From the NCBI RefSeq assembly GCF_000264315.1, contig NZ_AJXU01000036.1, forward strand, positions 1 to 35,018: a DNA stretch of 35,018 nucleotides, given 5' to 3'. The translations under genes were made by a program, and so were the position numbers. Positions 17,698 through 26,357 of the stretch are shown one piece after another (within the stretch, counting starts at the first letter, position 1; every line of letters begins with the position of its first letter). The stretch comes from Rhodanobacter fulvus Jip2 (lineage in GTDB: Bacteria; Pseudomonadota; Gammaproteobacteria; Xanthomonadales; Rhodanobacteraceae). Below the pieces are notes generated by a model. That model was not told the DNA's origin, made no database searches, and saw only the letters and a program-made list of their open reading frames with translations.

Positions 17698-19377
17698 TTA
17701 TTGGTTGTCGAGTCGACGCGCATACGGACCAACCGTCGCGCCGATGAATCCGCCTGCCACATCGGTACTGAGCAGCGTGCCGTCCACATCACCTTGGAGC
17801 CATTTCCAGCCGGACCCGTCATCGTAGGCGAAACCGTAGGCCTTGCCATCGCCGCTGATCTTCAACTTCAACTTGTCCACGCTGGCCGGCAGAACCACGC
17901 TGTCGACGACGGCCTTGTCGTCACCGCGATGCATGCGTAGCGACAGGCGCAGATGATCGCCCTCTTGCCTGACGCCGAACGCGTACCAGTAATGCTCGTT
18001 CTGGTAGGCCGCGATACCCGCCTCGACGCCAGCCGCCGGCACCGCCAGCGCGGTGCTGGCGTCGAATGCCAGGTGCTGCTGGCGGCGGGCGAGGTAGGAG
18101 GGATTCTTCAGCGTGTCCAGATCCCGCGCCAGCGGATGGATGGCCAGCTTGCCGGGATGCGAGGACAGATCCGCCCACGGCTGCTTCGGCGTGCGTGCGA
18201 ACAGCCACTCGCTGCCCAGCGTGGTGCTGTCGAAATCATCGCGTGCGTCGAAGTTGCCGCTCAACGGCGCCCGCGAGGCATCGCGCTGCATGAAAGCCGG
18301 ACCCTTCACCACCTGCGGAATCGCGCGGCCGTGGGGCAGGATGATCGGCCAGTCGCCCTTCCATTCGACCGGCAGCAGATAGGTCTCGCGGCCGGTGTTG
18401 TAGTGGGTGCCGTCGTAGGCACGGCTGGCCAGAAACACCGCCCACCAGCTGCCGTCGGCCGCTTCCACCAGATCGGCATGGCCGGCATTGGTGATCGCGT
18501 CGGGACGATCGGCGGGCAGGTCACGCTGGGTCAGGATCGGATTGTCCTCGTACGGTACATACGGCCCCCACACCGAGCGGCTGCGAAACACCACCTCGGT
18601 ATGCTGCGGCCCGGTGCCGTCCTGGGCGCACATCAGGTAATACCAGCCGTTGCGCTGATAGATGTGCGGACCCTCGATCCAGATCGGCTTTTTCGCCAGG
18701 TCGGTGCCGCCGTTGATGATGACCTGGCGTTTGCCCACCGGCTGCAGCGACACCGGATCGAACTGCTGCAGCCAGATCGCCCGATGGCCTTCGTACAGCG
18801 GCTTGCCTTCGGGCTCGTCATTGTTGAGCAGGTAGGCCTTGCCGTCCTTGTCGAAAAACAGCGACGGGTCGATGCCGCCGATGCCTTTCAACCACACCGG
18901 ATCGGACCACGGGCCGGCCGCGCTTTTGGCGGTGCTGACGAAATTGCCGCCGCTGTCCACTGCGGTGTTGACCACGTAGAACGTGCCGTCGTGATGGGTG
19001 ATGTCGGGCGCGAACACGCCGCGCGACATGTTCAAGCCGTCGAAGTCCAGCGTGGTCGGTTTGTCGATCACGTGGCTGACGGGCTTCCAGTGCACCAGGT
19101 CCTTGCTCTCGAACACCGGAATGCCCGGGTAGTACGCAAAGCTGGAATTGACCAGGTAGAACGTGTCATCCACCCGCACCACGCTGGGGTCCGGATAGAA
19201 GCCGGCCAGTACGGGGTTGCGGAAGTGTCCGGCCGGCAGCGGCTGCGCGAACGCACGGTCGTGGCCCTGGTAATCGAACCAGTCGAACAGCACCGGCTCG
19301 GCCGCCTGCGCCGCCATGCCGCAAGTGGCCAGCAGGCACAGCAGCAGCGCCTTGAACGATCGGGTCGGCATCGTCAT
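17698..19377 (-). CDS. GH43 beta-xylosidase / alpha-L-arabinofuranosidase, exported
   Basis: This 559-aa inverting glycosidase has a signal peptide (cut near AAQA, residue 26), a five-bladed GH43 propeller and a C-terminal beta-sandwich typical of two-domain GH43 enzymes (about 360-559). Catalytic residues are visible: the base Asp63 in GFYPDPSVVRV, the pKa-modulating Asp in GIDPSLFFD and the acid Glu in IWIEGPHIYQ. The propeller and sandwich arrangement with RRQQH in the second domain resembles xylosidases/arabinofuranosidases acting on arabinoxylan oligosaccharides; sequence alone does not separate the two activities. ATG at 19377 overlaps the manD stop (TGATG); another in-frame ATG lies two codons on. 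Confidence 0.9.
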   Translation of the reverse strand: MTMPTRSFKALLLCLLATCGMAAQAAEPVLFDWFDYQGHDRAFAQPLPAGHFRNPVLAGFYPDPSVVRVDDTFYLVNSSFAYYPGIPVFESKDLVHWKPVSHVIDKPTTLDFDGLNMSRGVFAPDITHHDGTFYVVNTAVDSGGNFVSTAKSAAGPWSDPVWLKGIGGIDPSLFFDKDGKAYLLNNDEPEGKPLYEGHRAIWLQQFDPVSLQPVGKRQVIINGGTDLAKKPIWIEGPHIYQRNGWYYLMCAQDGTGPQHTEVVFRSRSVWGPYVPYEDNPILTQRDLPADRPDAITNAGHADLVEAADGSWWAVFLASRAYDGTHYNTGRETYLLPVEWKGDWPIILPHGRAIPQVVKGPAFMQRDASRAPLSGNFDARDDFDSTTLGSEWLFARTPKQPWADLSSHPGKLAIHPLARDLDTLKNPSYLARRQQHLAFDASTALAVPAAGVEAGIAAYQNEHYWYAFGVRQEGDHLRLSLRMHRGDDKAVVDSVVLPASVDKLKLKISGDGKAYGFAYDDGSGWKWLQGDVDGTLLSTDVAGGFIGATVGPYARRLDNQ

Positions 19378-20627
19378 CACCAGTTCCACATCGCGCCGTC
19401 CTCGAGGCGCGCGATCGGCAGCTGCTTGGGCTGGTACGGGTATTTCGCCGCCAGCTTCTCGTCGATGGTGACGCCGTGTCCGGGCGTGTCGCCCACGTGC
19501 AGGCGGCCGTTGCGCAGGACGTAGTCATGTGGGAACACCGCGTCGGTCTCGTCGGTGTGGAACATGTATTCCTGGATGCCGAAGTTGGGTACCCAGGTGT
19601 CGAAGTGCAGCGCCGCGCCCATCGTCACCGGCGACAGGTCGGTGGCGCCGTGGAAGCCGGTGCGCACGCCGTGCAGGCCGGCGAAGTCGGCCAGCCGGCG
19701 CAGGTGGGTGATGCCGCCACCGTGCACGATGGTGGTGCGGATGTAGTCGATCAGCTGGTTCTCGATCAGGTGCTTGCAGTCCCAGATCGAGTTGAACACC
19801 TCGCCCACCGCCAGCGCCGTCACCGAGTGCTGGCGGATCAGCTCGAATGCTTTCTGGTCTTCGGCCGGGGTGGCGTCCTCCAGCCAGAACAGGCGGTACG
19901 GCTCCAGCGACTTGGCCAGCCGCGCGGCCTCGATCGGCGTGAGGCGGTGGTGTGCGTCGTGCAGCAGCTCCACGTCGGCGCCGTGGTCGGCGCGCAGCTG
20001 CTCGAACAGCTTCGGCACCACGCCCAGGTAGCGCGGCGTGTTCCAGGTGGTTTCCAGCGGCAACTCGCTCTCGGCCGGCTCGTAGCCCTTGGCGTTGGAA
20101 ACGCCATAGGCCTTCTTGATGCCGGGCACGCCGCACTGCGCGCGCACCGCCAGGAAGCCCTGCTCGATGAAGCGGCCCACCGCGTCGGACGCCTCGGCGA
20201 TGTCGCGGCCGTTGGCGTGGCCGTACACCAGCGCGCCCTCGCGCGAGCGGCCGCCCAGCAGCTGGTAGATCGGCATGCCGGCCATCTTGCCCAGGATGTC
20301 CCACAAGGCCACGTCCACCGCGGCAATCGCGCTCATCGTCACCGGGCCACGCCGCCAGTAGGCGCCGCGATACAGGAACTGCCAGATGTCCTCGATCTGG
20401 CCGGCGTCGCGGCCGATCAGGTTCGGCGCCACGTGCTCCTGCAGGTAGGCAGCCACGGCCAGTTCGCGGCCGTTGAGGGTGGCGTCGCCGAGGCCGTGCA
20501 CACCCGAGCGGGTGGTGATCTTCAACGTGACGAAGTTGCGTCCCGGACAGCTGACGATGACTTTCGCCTCGACGATCTCGCGATCACGTGCGGAGCCTTG
20601 GGCGGTGGTTTCTTGTGTAGTGCTCAC
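19377..20627 (-). CDS. manD: D-mannonate dehydratase, enolase superfamily (ManD)
   Basis: The 416-aa enzyme dehydrates D-mannonate to 2-keto-3-deoxygluconate. It shows the ManD N-terminus ([11 protein letters not shown] and [14 protein letters not shown]). Magnesium ligands are visible at Asp224 (LLHDAHHR), Glu250 (WLEDATPAE) and Glu276 (VGEVFNS), with FHGATDLSP and a C-terminal DGAMWNW. This replaces the unrelated UxuA-type dehydratase used in E. coli. Many ManD/RspA relatives have poor activity; genomic linkage to uxuB and kdgK argues that this one is a true catabolic enzyme. Start is GTG at 20627, preceded by AAGGAG at eight bases. Its stop overlaps the GH43 start. Confidence 0.92.
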   Translation of the reverse strand: MSTTQETTAQGSARDREIVEAKVIVSCPGRNFVTLKITTRSGVHGLGDATLNGRELAVAAYLQEHVAPNLIGRDAGQIEDIWQFLYRGAYWRRGPVTMSAIAAVDVALWDILGKMAGMPIYQLLGGRSREGALVYGHANGRDIAEASDAVGRFIEQGFLAVRAQCGVPGIKKAYGVSNAKGYEPAESELPLETTWNTPRYLGVVPKLFEQLRADHGADVELLHDAHHRLTPIEAARLAKSLEPYRLFWLEDATPAEDQKAFELIRQHSVTALAVGEVFNSIWDCKHLIENQLIDYIRTTIVHGGGITHLRRLADFAGLHGVRTGFHGATDLSPVTMGAALHFDTWVPNFGIQEYMFHTDETDAVFPHDYVLRNGRLHVGDTPGHGVTIDEKLAAKYPYQPKQLPIARLEDGAMWNW

Positions 20628-20645
20628 GGAATGGGCTCCTTCGAA

Positions 20646-22661
20646 TCAGTGCTTGGAAGTGACGTCGAGCTGGAACGGCACGGCGGGCAGGCCGGCCTCG
20701 TCGTACAACGTGCAGAACGGGCTGTCGGCCCAGCAGTAACGCACACGGCTCATGTCACCGGCGGCCGGCGTGTCCAGATGCAATACCACCTTGCCGTCGC
20801 GCAGGTCGGCATCGGCGTAATGGCAGCTACCGGCATTCGCACCGCACAGCTCGAAGCCGATCGGATGGTTGGAGCTGTACGCCACCAGCTTGCCGGTGAC
20901 GTCCTTGAAGCTGACCTCGACCGCATCACCAGCGCGGGTGGCCGACACCGGCAGCGGGCCGGATGGCGGCAGCGACTCGCCGTAGACCACGTGCCGCGCG
21001 GCACGCGCCAGGCGACGGCCCAGCTCCTGCTTGTTGGCCGGATGGATGTCGTAGCGCTCACCGATATCGACCGCGACCGCCAGGCCCGAATGCTTGTCTT
21101 CGGCTGCGACCAGTCGCTCCGCTTCGCGGACGTCGGCCCAGCCACTTTCCGTCGGATGCGTGGGTGCAGGGCCATAGCTGGAAAGCTGCACGATCAACAG
21201 TGGCAGTTGGGCGCCAAAGCGGGCGCGCAGATCATCGCGATAGGCTTCCAGCAGGCGCCGGTAACTGGCGCCTTGGCCGGTGTTGGATTCGCCTTGGTAC
21301 CACAGCGCACCACGGAGCGCGTAATGACCCAGCGGCGCGATCATGCCGTTGTACAAACCGGTCGTGCCCGAGACCGCCAACCACGGCGCCAGCGGGGGTG
21401 TACCCATGCCCTGCGGCACCTCCCGGTATTGCCAGCCGTTGCTGTCCAGCGGAACCGAACTGCCATCGGCAAAGCGCAGTGCGCGCGTGTCGGCGGGACC
21501 CATGACACCGCCCGCTTGGTAGGTATTGAGGTCGTTGATCACGATCAGGTTCTTGCCGGCATGCAGCAGGCCGTGGCGAAGCGGGTAGTCGCGCGAACTG
21601 CCGCCGTAGCTGCTGCTGCCGACGCCGGTGCCATTGATCCAGGTCTGGTCGACCTCGTCGACGTTGCCCACCGAGAGCGTGGCGGCCTGTGCTGCCTGTT
21701 TCGCGGTCAGGGTTACGGTGGTGCGGTACCACAGCATGCCGGTGAAGCTGGCGAGGTCGGGCACGCCCCACTCCTGGTAGTTGATCAACGGCGAGGGTGC
21801 CGCTTTCCAGCCGTCTTCAGTTGCGCCGGCCTTCCACGGTTCGTCGCCCTGCTTGACCTGCGGCTGCTTGCGCCACCACGTTTCCCAGATCTTGCCCCAC
21901 CGGGCGGCGGCAGCCTTCGGATCCTTGGCATGCAGCGCCAGGGTGTCCAGCGCTTCGTCGTAGCCGCCAACCTTGCGCAGCGCCTGCGCGCTGATCCACG
22001 GCTCGATGCGCGAGCCGCCCAGCGACGCGTTGATCAGACCCATCGGCACGTCCACCGTCTTCTGCAGCTCGCGCGCAAAGTAGTAGCAAGCCGCGGAAAA
22101 ATCCGCCACGTTCTGCGGCGTCGTGGGCTTCCATTGCACCGGCGCGGCGAAATGATCCTGCGGCTCGGAGGCACCGGTCTGCGGCACGGTGAGCATGCGG
22201 ATGCGGTCATTGTTGGCGCCGCTGATTTCGCTGTTCAAATTCAGCGTGCGGCGAACCTGCAACTCCATGTTGGACTGGCCACTGCACAGCCACACGTCAC
22301 CGACCAGCACATCATGCGCCGTCTGCGTGCTGCCATCGGCGGCGGTCACGCTCAGGGTGTACGGACCGCCGGCCGGCAGTGCCGGCAACATCGCCTTCCA
22401 GTGACCCTTGGCGTCGGCGCGACTGGTGGTGGACTTGCCGTCGAAGGCTATTTTCAGCGACGCGTTTGGCTTGGCCTGCCCCCACACCGGAATGGCCGTA
22501 TCACGCTGCAGGACGGTGTGATCCTGAAACAGGGTGTCCAGCAACACCGGACTGTCGACCGCCGCCTGCGCGACGGTGGCGGCCAGAAGACCGCAAGGCG
22601 CCAACAACAGGCAAGCGAGACGGGCGGTCCTGGTGCCTTTGGATGAAGGTGTTTTTGCCAT
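20646..22661 (-). CDS. SGNH carbohydrate acetylesterase (sialate-O-acetylesterase-like), probable acetylxylan esterase
   Basis: The 671-aa exported protein (signal peptide to about residue 34) belongs to the SASA/SGNH esterases. The nucleophile is Ser130 in LCSGQSNMEL, the GxND-like block is ALWYQGESN, and the Asp/His pair is in DIGERYDIHPANK. A jelly-roll sugar-binding-like domain (about residues 300-400, including the NVDEVDQTWINGTGVG segment) is inserted within the hydrolase. Family members are named sialate O-acetylesterases, but beside GH67, GH43 and GH3 genes its role is probably removal of acetyl groups from xylo-oligosaccharides. ATG at 22661 lies two bases after the alpha-glucuronidase stop, so the genes are co-transcribed. 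Confidence 0.88.
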   Translation of the reverse strand: MAKTPSSKGTRTARLACLLLAPCGLLAATVAQAAVDSPVLLDTLFQDHTVLQRDTAIPVWGQAKPNASLKIAFDGKSTTSRADAKGHWKAMLPALPAGGPYTLSVTAADGSTQTAHDVLVGDVWLCSGQSNMELQVRRTLNLNSEISGANNDRIRMLTVPQTGASEPQDHFAAPVQWKPTTPQNVADFSAACYYFARELQKTVDVPMGLINASLGGSRIEPWISAQALRKVGGYDEALDTLALHAKDPKAAAARWGKIWETWWRKQPQVKQGDEPWKAGATEDGWKAAPSPLINYQEWGVPDLASFTGMLWYRTTVTLTAKQAAQAATLSVGNVDEVDQTWINGTGVGSSSYGGSSRDYPLRHGLLHAGKNLIVINDLNTYQAGGVMGPADTRALRFADGSSVPLDSNGWQYREVPQGMGTPPLAPWLAVSGTTGLYNGMIAPLGHYALRGALWYQGESNTGQGASYRRLLEAYRDDLRARFGAQLPLLIVQLSSYGPAPTHPTESGWADVREAERLVAAEDKHSGLAVAVDIGERYDIHPANKQELGRRLARAARHVVYGESLPPSGPLPVSATRAGDAVEVSFKDVTGKLVAYSSNHPIGFELCGANAGSCHYADADLRDGKVVLHLDTPAAGDMSRVRYCWADSPFCTLYDEAGLPAVPFQLDVTSKH

Positions 22662-22663
22662 GC

Positions 22664-24901
22664 TCAATGTCCCGGCGGATAGTGAAAGGAAAGGCTCTTG
22701 TAGTACTCGAGCGTGTGCGCGGGCGGCGCGTAGCCGGCCGGCAGCGGCAGATGGTTGAGGCTTTGCCAGTAGGCGATGCTGGCGTCGCGCCACCATTGCG
22801 CCTCGTGCTGCTGGATGGCGAGGAACGCGGCGGTCTGCGCGTAGCGTTGCGCATCGACGCGGCCGTCCAGCGTGGCCCAGGTGGCGCGCATCTGCTTCAC
22901 CTCGTCCACGCCGTGGGTGTAGTGCATCACCAGCGCATCCCACAGCGTATGGCCGGAGCGCATGCGGTAGTCCCACGGCAGGTGGTGGAACCACAGCAGG
23001 TAGGCGTCGGGCGTCGATTTCAGATTGTTGAACTCCGCGGCGACCGGCGGCGCGTACTGGTCCACTGCGTCGCTGCCCTTGCGGGTGCGGTCGAAGCCGA
23101 TGCCGTTCTTGTCGGCGCGGTGGTAGTAGACCGGGTTCCAGTCCGCACGCGGCAGGCTGTCGTCCCACGGCGCGGGGCCGTAGTGGTGGCCGGCGCCCAT
23201 CAGGTGCGCCAGGCCCAGCGGCGTCATGTAATCCACCGCCGCTTCGCGCGAAGCCATCATCATGCCCACGATGGGTTTGGCCACCGCGTCGTCGGGTGCG
23301 AAGGTCATCCGCGCCCAGTCGTCGGCGATGGCGCGGGCGGATTGGGTGGGATCCCAGGCCAGACGGCCAAACGCGTACCAGTTGGCCTGGTCGAACACCG
23401 AGCCGCTCCAGTCGCGATCGGTGCCGATATTGGCCACGCCGGCGATGCCGGTCAGCGCATGGCCGTCCAGTTGGCCATCGACCACCTTGGCCACGGTGGA
23501 ACCCTTGCCCTTGGCGTAGGTATCCGCGCGCAGCACTTCCTCCCACATCGGGCCGAGGTAGACCAGGTGCGTGGCGAAGCCCAGGTATTCCTTGGTGATC
23601 TGGAATTCCATCATCAGCGGCGTCTTCGGCATCGCACCGAACAGCGGGCTGAACGGCTCGCGCGGCTGGAAATCCAGCGGGCCGTTCTTCACCTGCAGCA
23701 GCACGTTGTCGCGGAACTGGCCGTCCAGCGGCTTGAACTCGTTGTAGGCCTGCTTGGTGCGGTCGTCGAGGTCGTGCTCGGAGTAGACGAAGGCGCGCCA
23801 CATCACGATGCCGCCGTGCGGCGCCAGCGCGTCGGCCAGCATGTTGGCGCCGTCGGCGTGGGTGCGGTGGTAATCCTGCGGGCCGGGCTGGCCCTCGGAA
23901 TTCGCCTTGACCAGGAAGCCGCCGAAGTCGGGGATCACGCGGTAGATCTCATCGGCCTTGTCGCGCCACCACTTGCGCACGGCGGGGTCGAGCGGGTCGG
24001 CGGTCTTCAAACCACCGATCTCGATCGGCGCGCTGAAACGCGCGCTGAGATACACGCGGATCCCCCACGGGCGGAACACGCCAGCCAGCGCCGCCACCTT
24101 CTTCAGGTAGGCGGGCGTGAGCACCAGCGGATCGGCGTTGACGTTGTTGAGCACGGTGCCGTTGATGCCGATGGAGGCGTTGGCGCGGGCGTAGTCGGTG
24201 TATCGCGGGTCGAGGTAATCGGGCAGCTTCCACCAGTCCCAGATCGAGGCGCCGGCATAGCCGCGCTCCACGCTGCCGTCGAGGTTGTCCCAGTGATCGA
24301 GTACGCGCAGCTTCACCTGCGGCCGATCGCGCAGGTCCAGCCCGGTGGCCGGATGCCCCGTCTGCAGCAGGCGCAGGAAACGGAAGCTGCCGTACAGCAC
24401 GCCGATGTCGTCGTTGCCGACGATCGCCGTGGCCGTGTGGCCGTTCACCACCACGCTCTTGATCAGGTAGCCCTCGCGTCCCAGCTCGCGGGTGTCCAGA
24501 TGCAGGCCGGCCACGACGGGCGACGAGGCCGGGGTGCCGACGATCAGCGCGCCATCGCGGCTGACCGCGCCGGACAGTTCCGGCGCCTTGCCGAGCAGGC
24601 CGCCCAGGCCACGGATGAGTTCGCCGCTGGCAGCCTTCGCGGTCGGCGAGCCTGGCCCTGCGACCAATTGCACGGCCTGGCGGGTATCGATACCCGCCGG
24701 CGCGGTGGTGAGCGCGTGGTAGCGCAGCCACAGATCATGGCCGTCCTCGGCGTGGGCGCGCCCGGCGCCCAGGCACGCGAACAGCACCGCCACACCCGCG
24801 ACCAGCAGGCGCGAGCCAACGCCCGAACGGCTACGATTCAGCCCGTGGGGCCTGCGCCGTGAACGATGATTGGCGTCACAACAGAATGTTATCGCTAACA
24901 T
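22664..24901 (-). CDS. agu67A: GH67 alpha-glucuronidase, exported
   Basis: This enzyme removes (4-O-methyl-)glucuronic acid from the non-reducing end of glucuronoxylo-oligosaccharides. GH67 hallmarks are clear: a WDNLDGSVERGYAG stretch, the acid Glu in VKANSEGQPGP, SEHDLDDRTKQAY, and the Asp and Glu of VKNGPLDFQPREP; the C-terminal GVDEVKQM is also family-like. The Sec signal peptide core is LLVAGVAVLFACLGAGRAHA. The start is uncertain. The listed ATG (24901) overlaps the xyl-box; an ATG at 24919 has a weak GAGG. After the box no in-frame ATG, GTG or TTG precedes the signal peptide, only CTG at 24841. It is the first gene of the eleven-gene train and diverges from xylR. Confidence 0.9.
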   Translation of the reverse strand: MLAITFCCDANHRSRRRPHGLNRSRSGVGSRLLVAGVAVLFACLGAGRAHAEDGHDLWLRYHALTTAPAGIDTRQAVQLVAGPGSPTAKAASGELIRGLGGLLGKAPELSGAVSRDGALIVGTPASSPVVAGLHLDTRELGREGYLIKSVVVNGHTATAIVGNDDIGVLYGSFRFLRLLQTGHPATGLDLRDRPQVKLRVLDHWDNLDGSVERGYAGASIWDWWKLPDYLDPRYTDYARANASIGINGTVLNNVNADPLVLTPAYLKKVAALAGVFRPWGIRVYLSARFSAPIEIGGLKTADPLDPAVRKWWRDKADEIYRVIPDFGGFLVKANSEGQPGPQDYHRTHADGANMLADALAPHGGIVMWRAFVYSEHDLDDRTKQAYNEFKPLDGQFRDNVLLQVKNGPLDFQPREPFSPLFGAMPKTPLMMEFQITKEYLGFATHLVYLGPMWEEVLRADTYAKGKGSTVAKVVDGQLDGHALTGIAGVANIGTDRDWSGSVFDQANWYAFGRLAWDPTQSARAIADDWARMTFAPDDAVAKPIVGMMMASREAAVDYMTPLGLAHLMGAGHHYGPAPWDDSLPRADWNPVYYHRADKNGIGFDRTRKGSDAVDQYAPPVAAEFNNLKSTPDAYLLWFHHLPWDYRMRSGHTLWDALVMHYTHGVDEVKQMRATWATLDGRVDAQRYAQTAAFLAIQQHEAQWWRDASIAYWQSLNHLPLPAGYAPPAHTLEYYKSLSFHYPPGH
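24887..24900. promoter_or_regulatory. xyl-box in the agu67A-xylR divergent region
   Basis: TGTTATCGCTAACA matches the perfect palindrome TGTTAGCGCTAACA at 13 of 14 positions. It sits between the divergently oriented alpha-glucuronidase train and the LacI-family regulator gene, so one bound repressor could control both. The likely ligand is a xylose- or xylo-oligosaccharide-derived inducer. Confidence 0.8.
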
Positions 24902-25002
24902 ATGCAAACATGCGCGCATGGCTGGACCTCGTGGGGATGGGGATCCGGGAATCTGGCAACGGGCCCGCGCAATGCGACGCGCACTGCTGAAAGGAAACGG
25001 CA

Positions 25003-26079
25003 TTGAAGACAACAGGCAAGAAATCGGCTCGCCGGAAAGGGCGCGCCGTCACCATCGACGAGGTAGCGGTTCTCGCCGAAGTATCGCCAATGACGGTGTC
25101 GCGGGTGGTCAACGGCCATGCCAAGGTGCGTGAATCGACCCGCGAAAAAGTGATGCAGGCCGTGCGCGAGCTGGGCTACGTGCCGAACCAGGCGGCCAGT
25201 TCGCTTGCCGCCGCGCAGGACGTGCGCATCGCGCTGATCTACACCAACCCCAGCGGCGCCTACCTGCGCGAGCTGTTGCTGGGTGCGCTCCACGGCGCGG
25301 AGCGCACCGCCGCGCAACTGGTCATTTCCAGCTGGGAAACGCTCGACCCCACCGCCGAGCGCAAGGCCGCGCGCGCGCTGGCCAAGAGCGTGGGCGGAGT
25401 GATCCTGCCGCCGCCGCTGTGCGAATCCAAGGTGGTGATCGAGGAACTGACCAAGGCCGGCGTGCCGGTGGTGGCGGTGGCCTCCGGCCACTTCATCCAC
25501 GACATCTCCAGCGTGCGCATCGATGACTTCCTGGCCAGCAAGGAGATCGTCGAACACCTCATCAGCATGGGTCACACGCGCATCGCCTGCATCAAGGGCC
25601 ATCCCAACCAGATGGCCAGCCAGCGCCGCTTCGAGGGTTACCAGGCCGCGCTCAAGGAAGCGGGCATCGCGCGGGATGCCGAACTGGTGCAGCAGGGCTA
25701 CTTCACCTACCGCTCCGGGCTGGAAGCGGTCGAGAAATTGCTGTCGCTGCGCAAGCCGCCTACCGCGATCTTCGCCAGCAACGACGACATGGCCGCGGCG
25801 GCCGTCTCGGTGGCGCACCGACGCGGATTGCGGGTGCCGCTGGATCTGTCCATCGTGGGTTTCGATGACACCTCGGCCGCGACCACGGTCTGGCCCGAGC
25901 TCACTACCGTGCGCCAGCCGATCTCCAGCATGGCCGATTCGGCGATCGACATCCTGCTGCGCGCGATCCGTCGCAACGGCAACGAAACCCGCGTGGTGGT
26001 CGATCAGGTGGTGGCGCACCAGCTGGTGATGCGCGGCTCCGTGGCGCCGGCGAAGACGGCCGCCAAAACGCGCAGCTGA
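25003..26079 (+). CDS. xylR: LacI-family transcriptional repressor of the xylan regulon (XylR-like)
   Basis: The 358-aa protein has a basic leader, a LacI helix-turn-helix and hinge (about 16-75: VTIDEVAVLAEVSPMTVSRV and ELGYVPNQAASSLA) and a periplasmic-binding-protein-like effector domain (KSVGGVILPPP, VRIDDF, IFASNDDMAAA, SIVGFDDTS). The start is TTG at 25003, preceded by AAGGA at seven bases. LacI-type recognition suits the TAGCGCTA-centred palindromes at 2982, 24887 and 29285, so it probably represses the receptor gene, the agu67A train, xylBA and itself. Inducer identity cannot be read from the sequence. A hairpin at 26091-26112 follows. Confidence 0.9.
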   Translation: MKTTGKKSARRKGRAVTIDEVAVLAEVSPMTVSRVVNGHAKVRESTREKVMQAVRELGYVPNQAASSLAAAQDVRIALIYTNPSGAYLRELLLGALHGAERTAAQLVISSWETLDPTAERKAARALAKSVGGVILPPPLCESKVVIEELTKAGVPVVAVASGHFIHDISSVRIDDFLASKEIVEHLISMGHTRIACIKGHPNQMASQRRFEGYQAALKEAGIARDAELVQQGYFTYRSGLEAVEKLLSLRKPPTAIFASNDDMAAAAVSVAHRRGLRVPLDLSIVGFDDTSAATTVWPELTTVRQPISSMADSAIDILLRAIRRNGNETRVVVDQVVAHQLVMRGSVAPAKTAAKTRS

Positions 26080-26090
26080 GGCAACCGCGC

Positions 26091-26112
26091 GCATCGCGCC
26101 TTGGCGCGACGC
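26091..26112 (+). terminator. Hairpin downstream of xylR
   Basis: TCGCGCC and GGCGCGA form a 7-bp stem with a TT loop, extended by two more pairs past one mismatch. It begins 12 bases after the xylR stop. There is no T-run. Confidence 0.45.
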
Positions 26113-26235
26113 ACCCTTGCGTGTCGTGCCGGCGGATGAAACGGGACGCCGCGGGCCGGAAGCCACGCGGCCGACGGCATCGACCGGTGTTTCCAGCCCC
26201 GCATCTGCCCGCGACGAATGAACGATGCCGCCGGG

Positions 26236-26256
26236 CATGGCGCGCGTGGCGCCATG
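26236..26256. terminator. Hairpin between convergent xylR and xylA
   Basis: CATGGCGC pairs with GCGCCATG around a 5-base loop. It lies in the 278-base convergent gap, which otherwise holds no gene I can support. It may act as a bidirectional transcription barrier. Confidence 0.4.
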
Positions 26257-26318
26257 AATATCCATTGCCATGTCCACCCCTCGGTCCGTGCCGCCCCGGA
26301 TTGCCCGTGGTGTCACAC

Positions 26319-26344
26319 CGTGCCGCCGCCCCTGCGGCGACACG
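26319..26344 (-). terminator. Hairpin directly after xylA
   Basis: An 11-bp stem with one wobble pair (CGTGTCGCCGC with GCGGCGGCACG on the minus strand) encloses a 4-base loop 13 bases after the xylA stop. No T-run follows. It is a likely 3' end or stabiliser of the xylBA message. Confidence 0.5.
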
Positions 26345-26357
26345 GGTGGCTTGGGTT

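Noticed and set aside
19476..22646. A 1056-codon plus-strand open frame opposite manD and the esterase
   Set aside because: It has low-complexity His/Arg/Val composition and no recognisable domain, and it spans two well-supported genes and their junction on the other strand.
22662..23801. N-terminal extension of the esterase frame upstream of 22661
   Set aside because: The added sequence is the alpha-glucuronidase gene read out of frame; the signal peptide begins at 22661.
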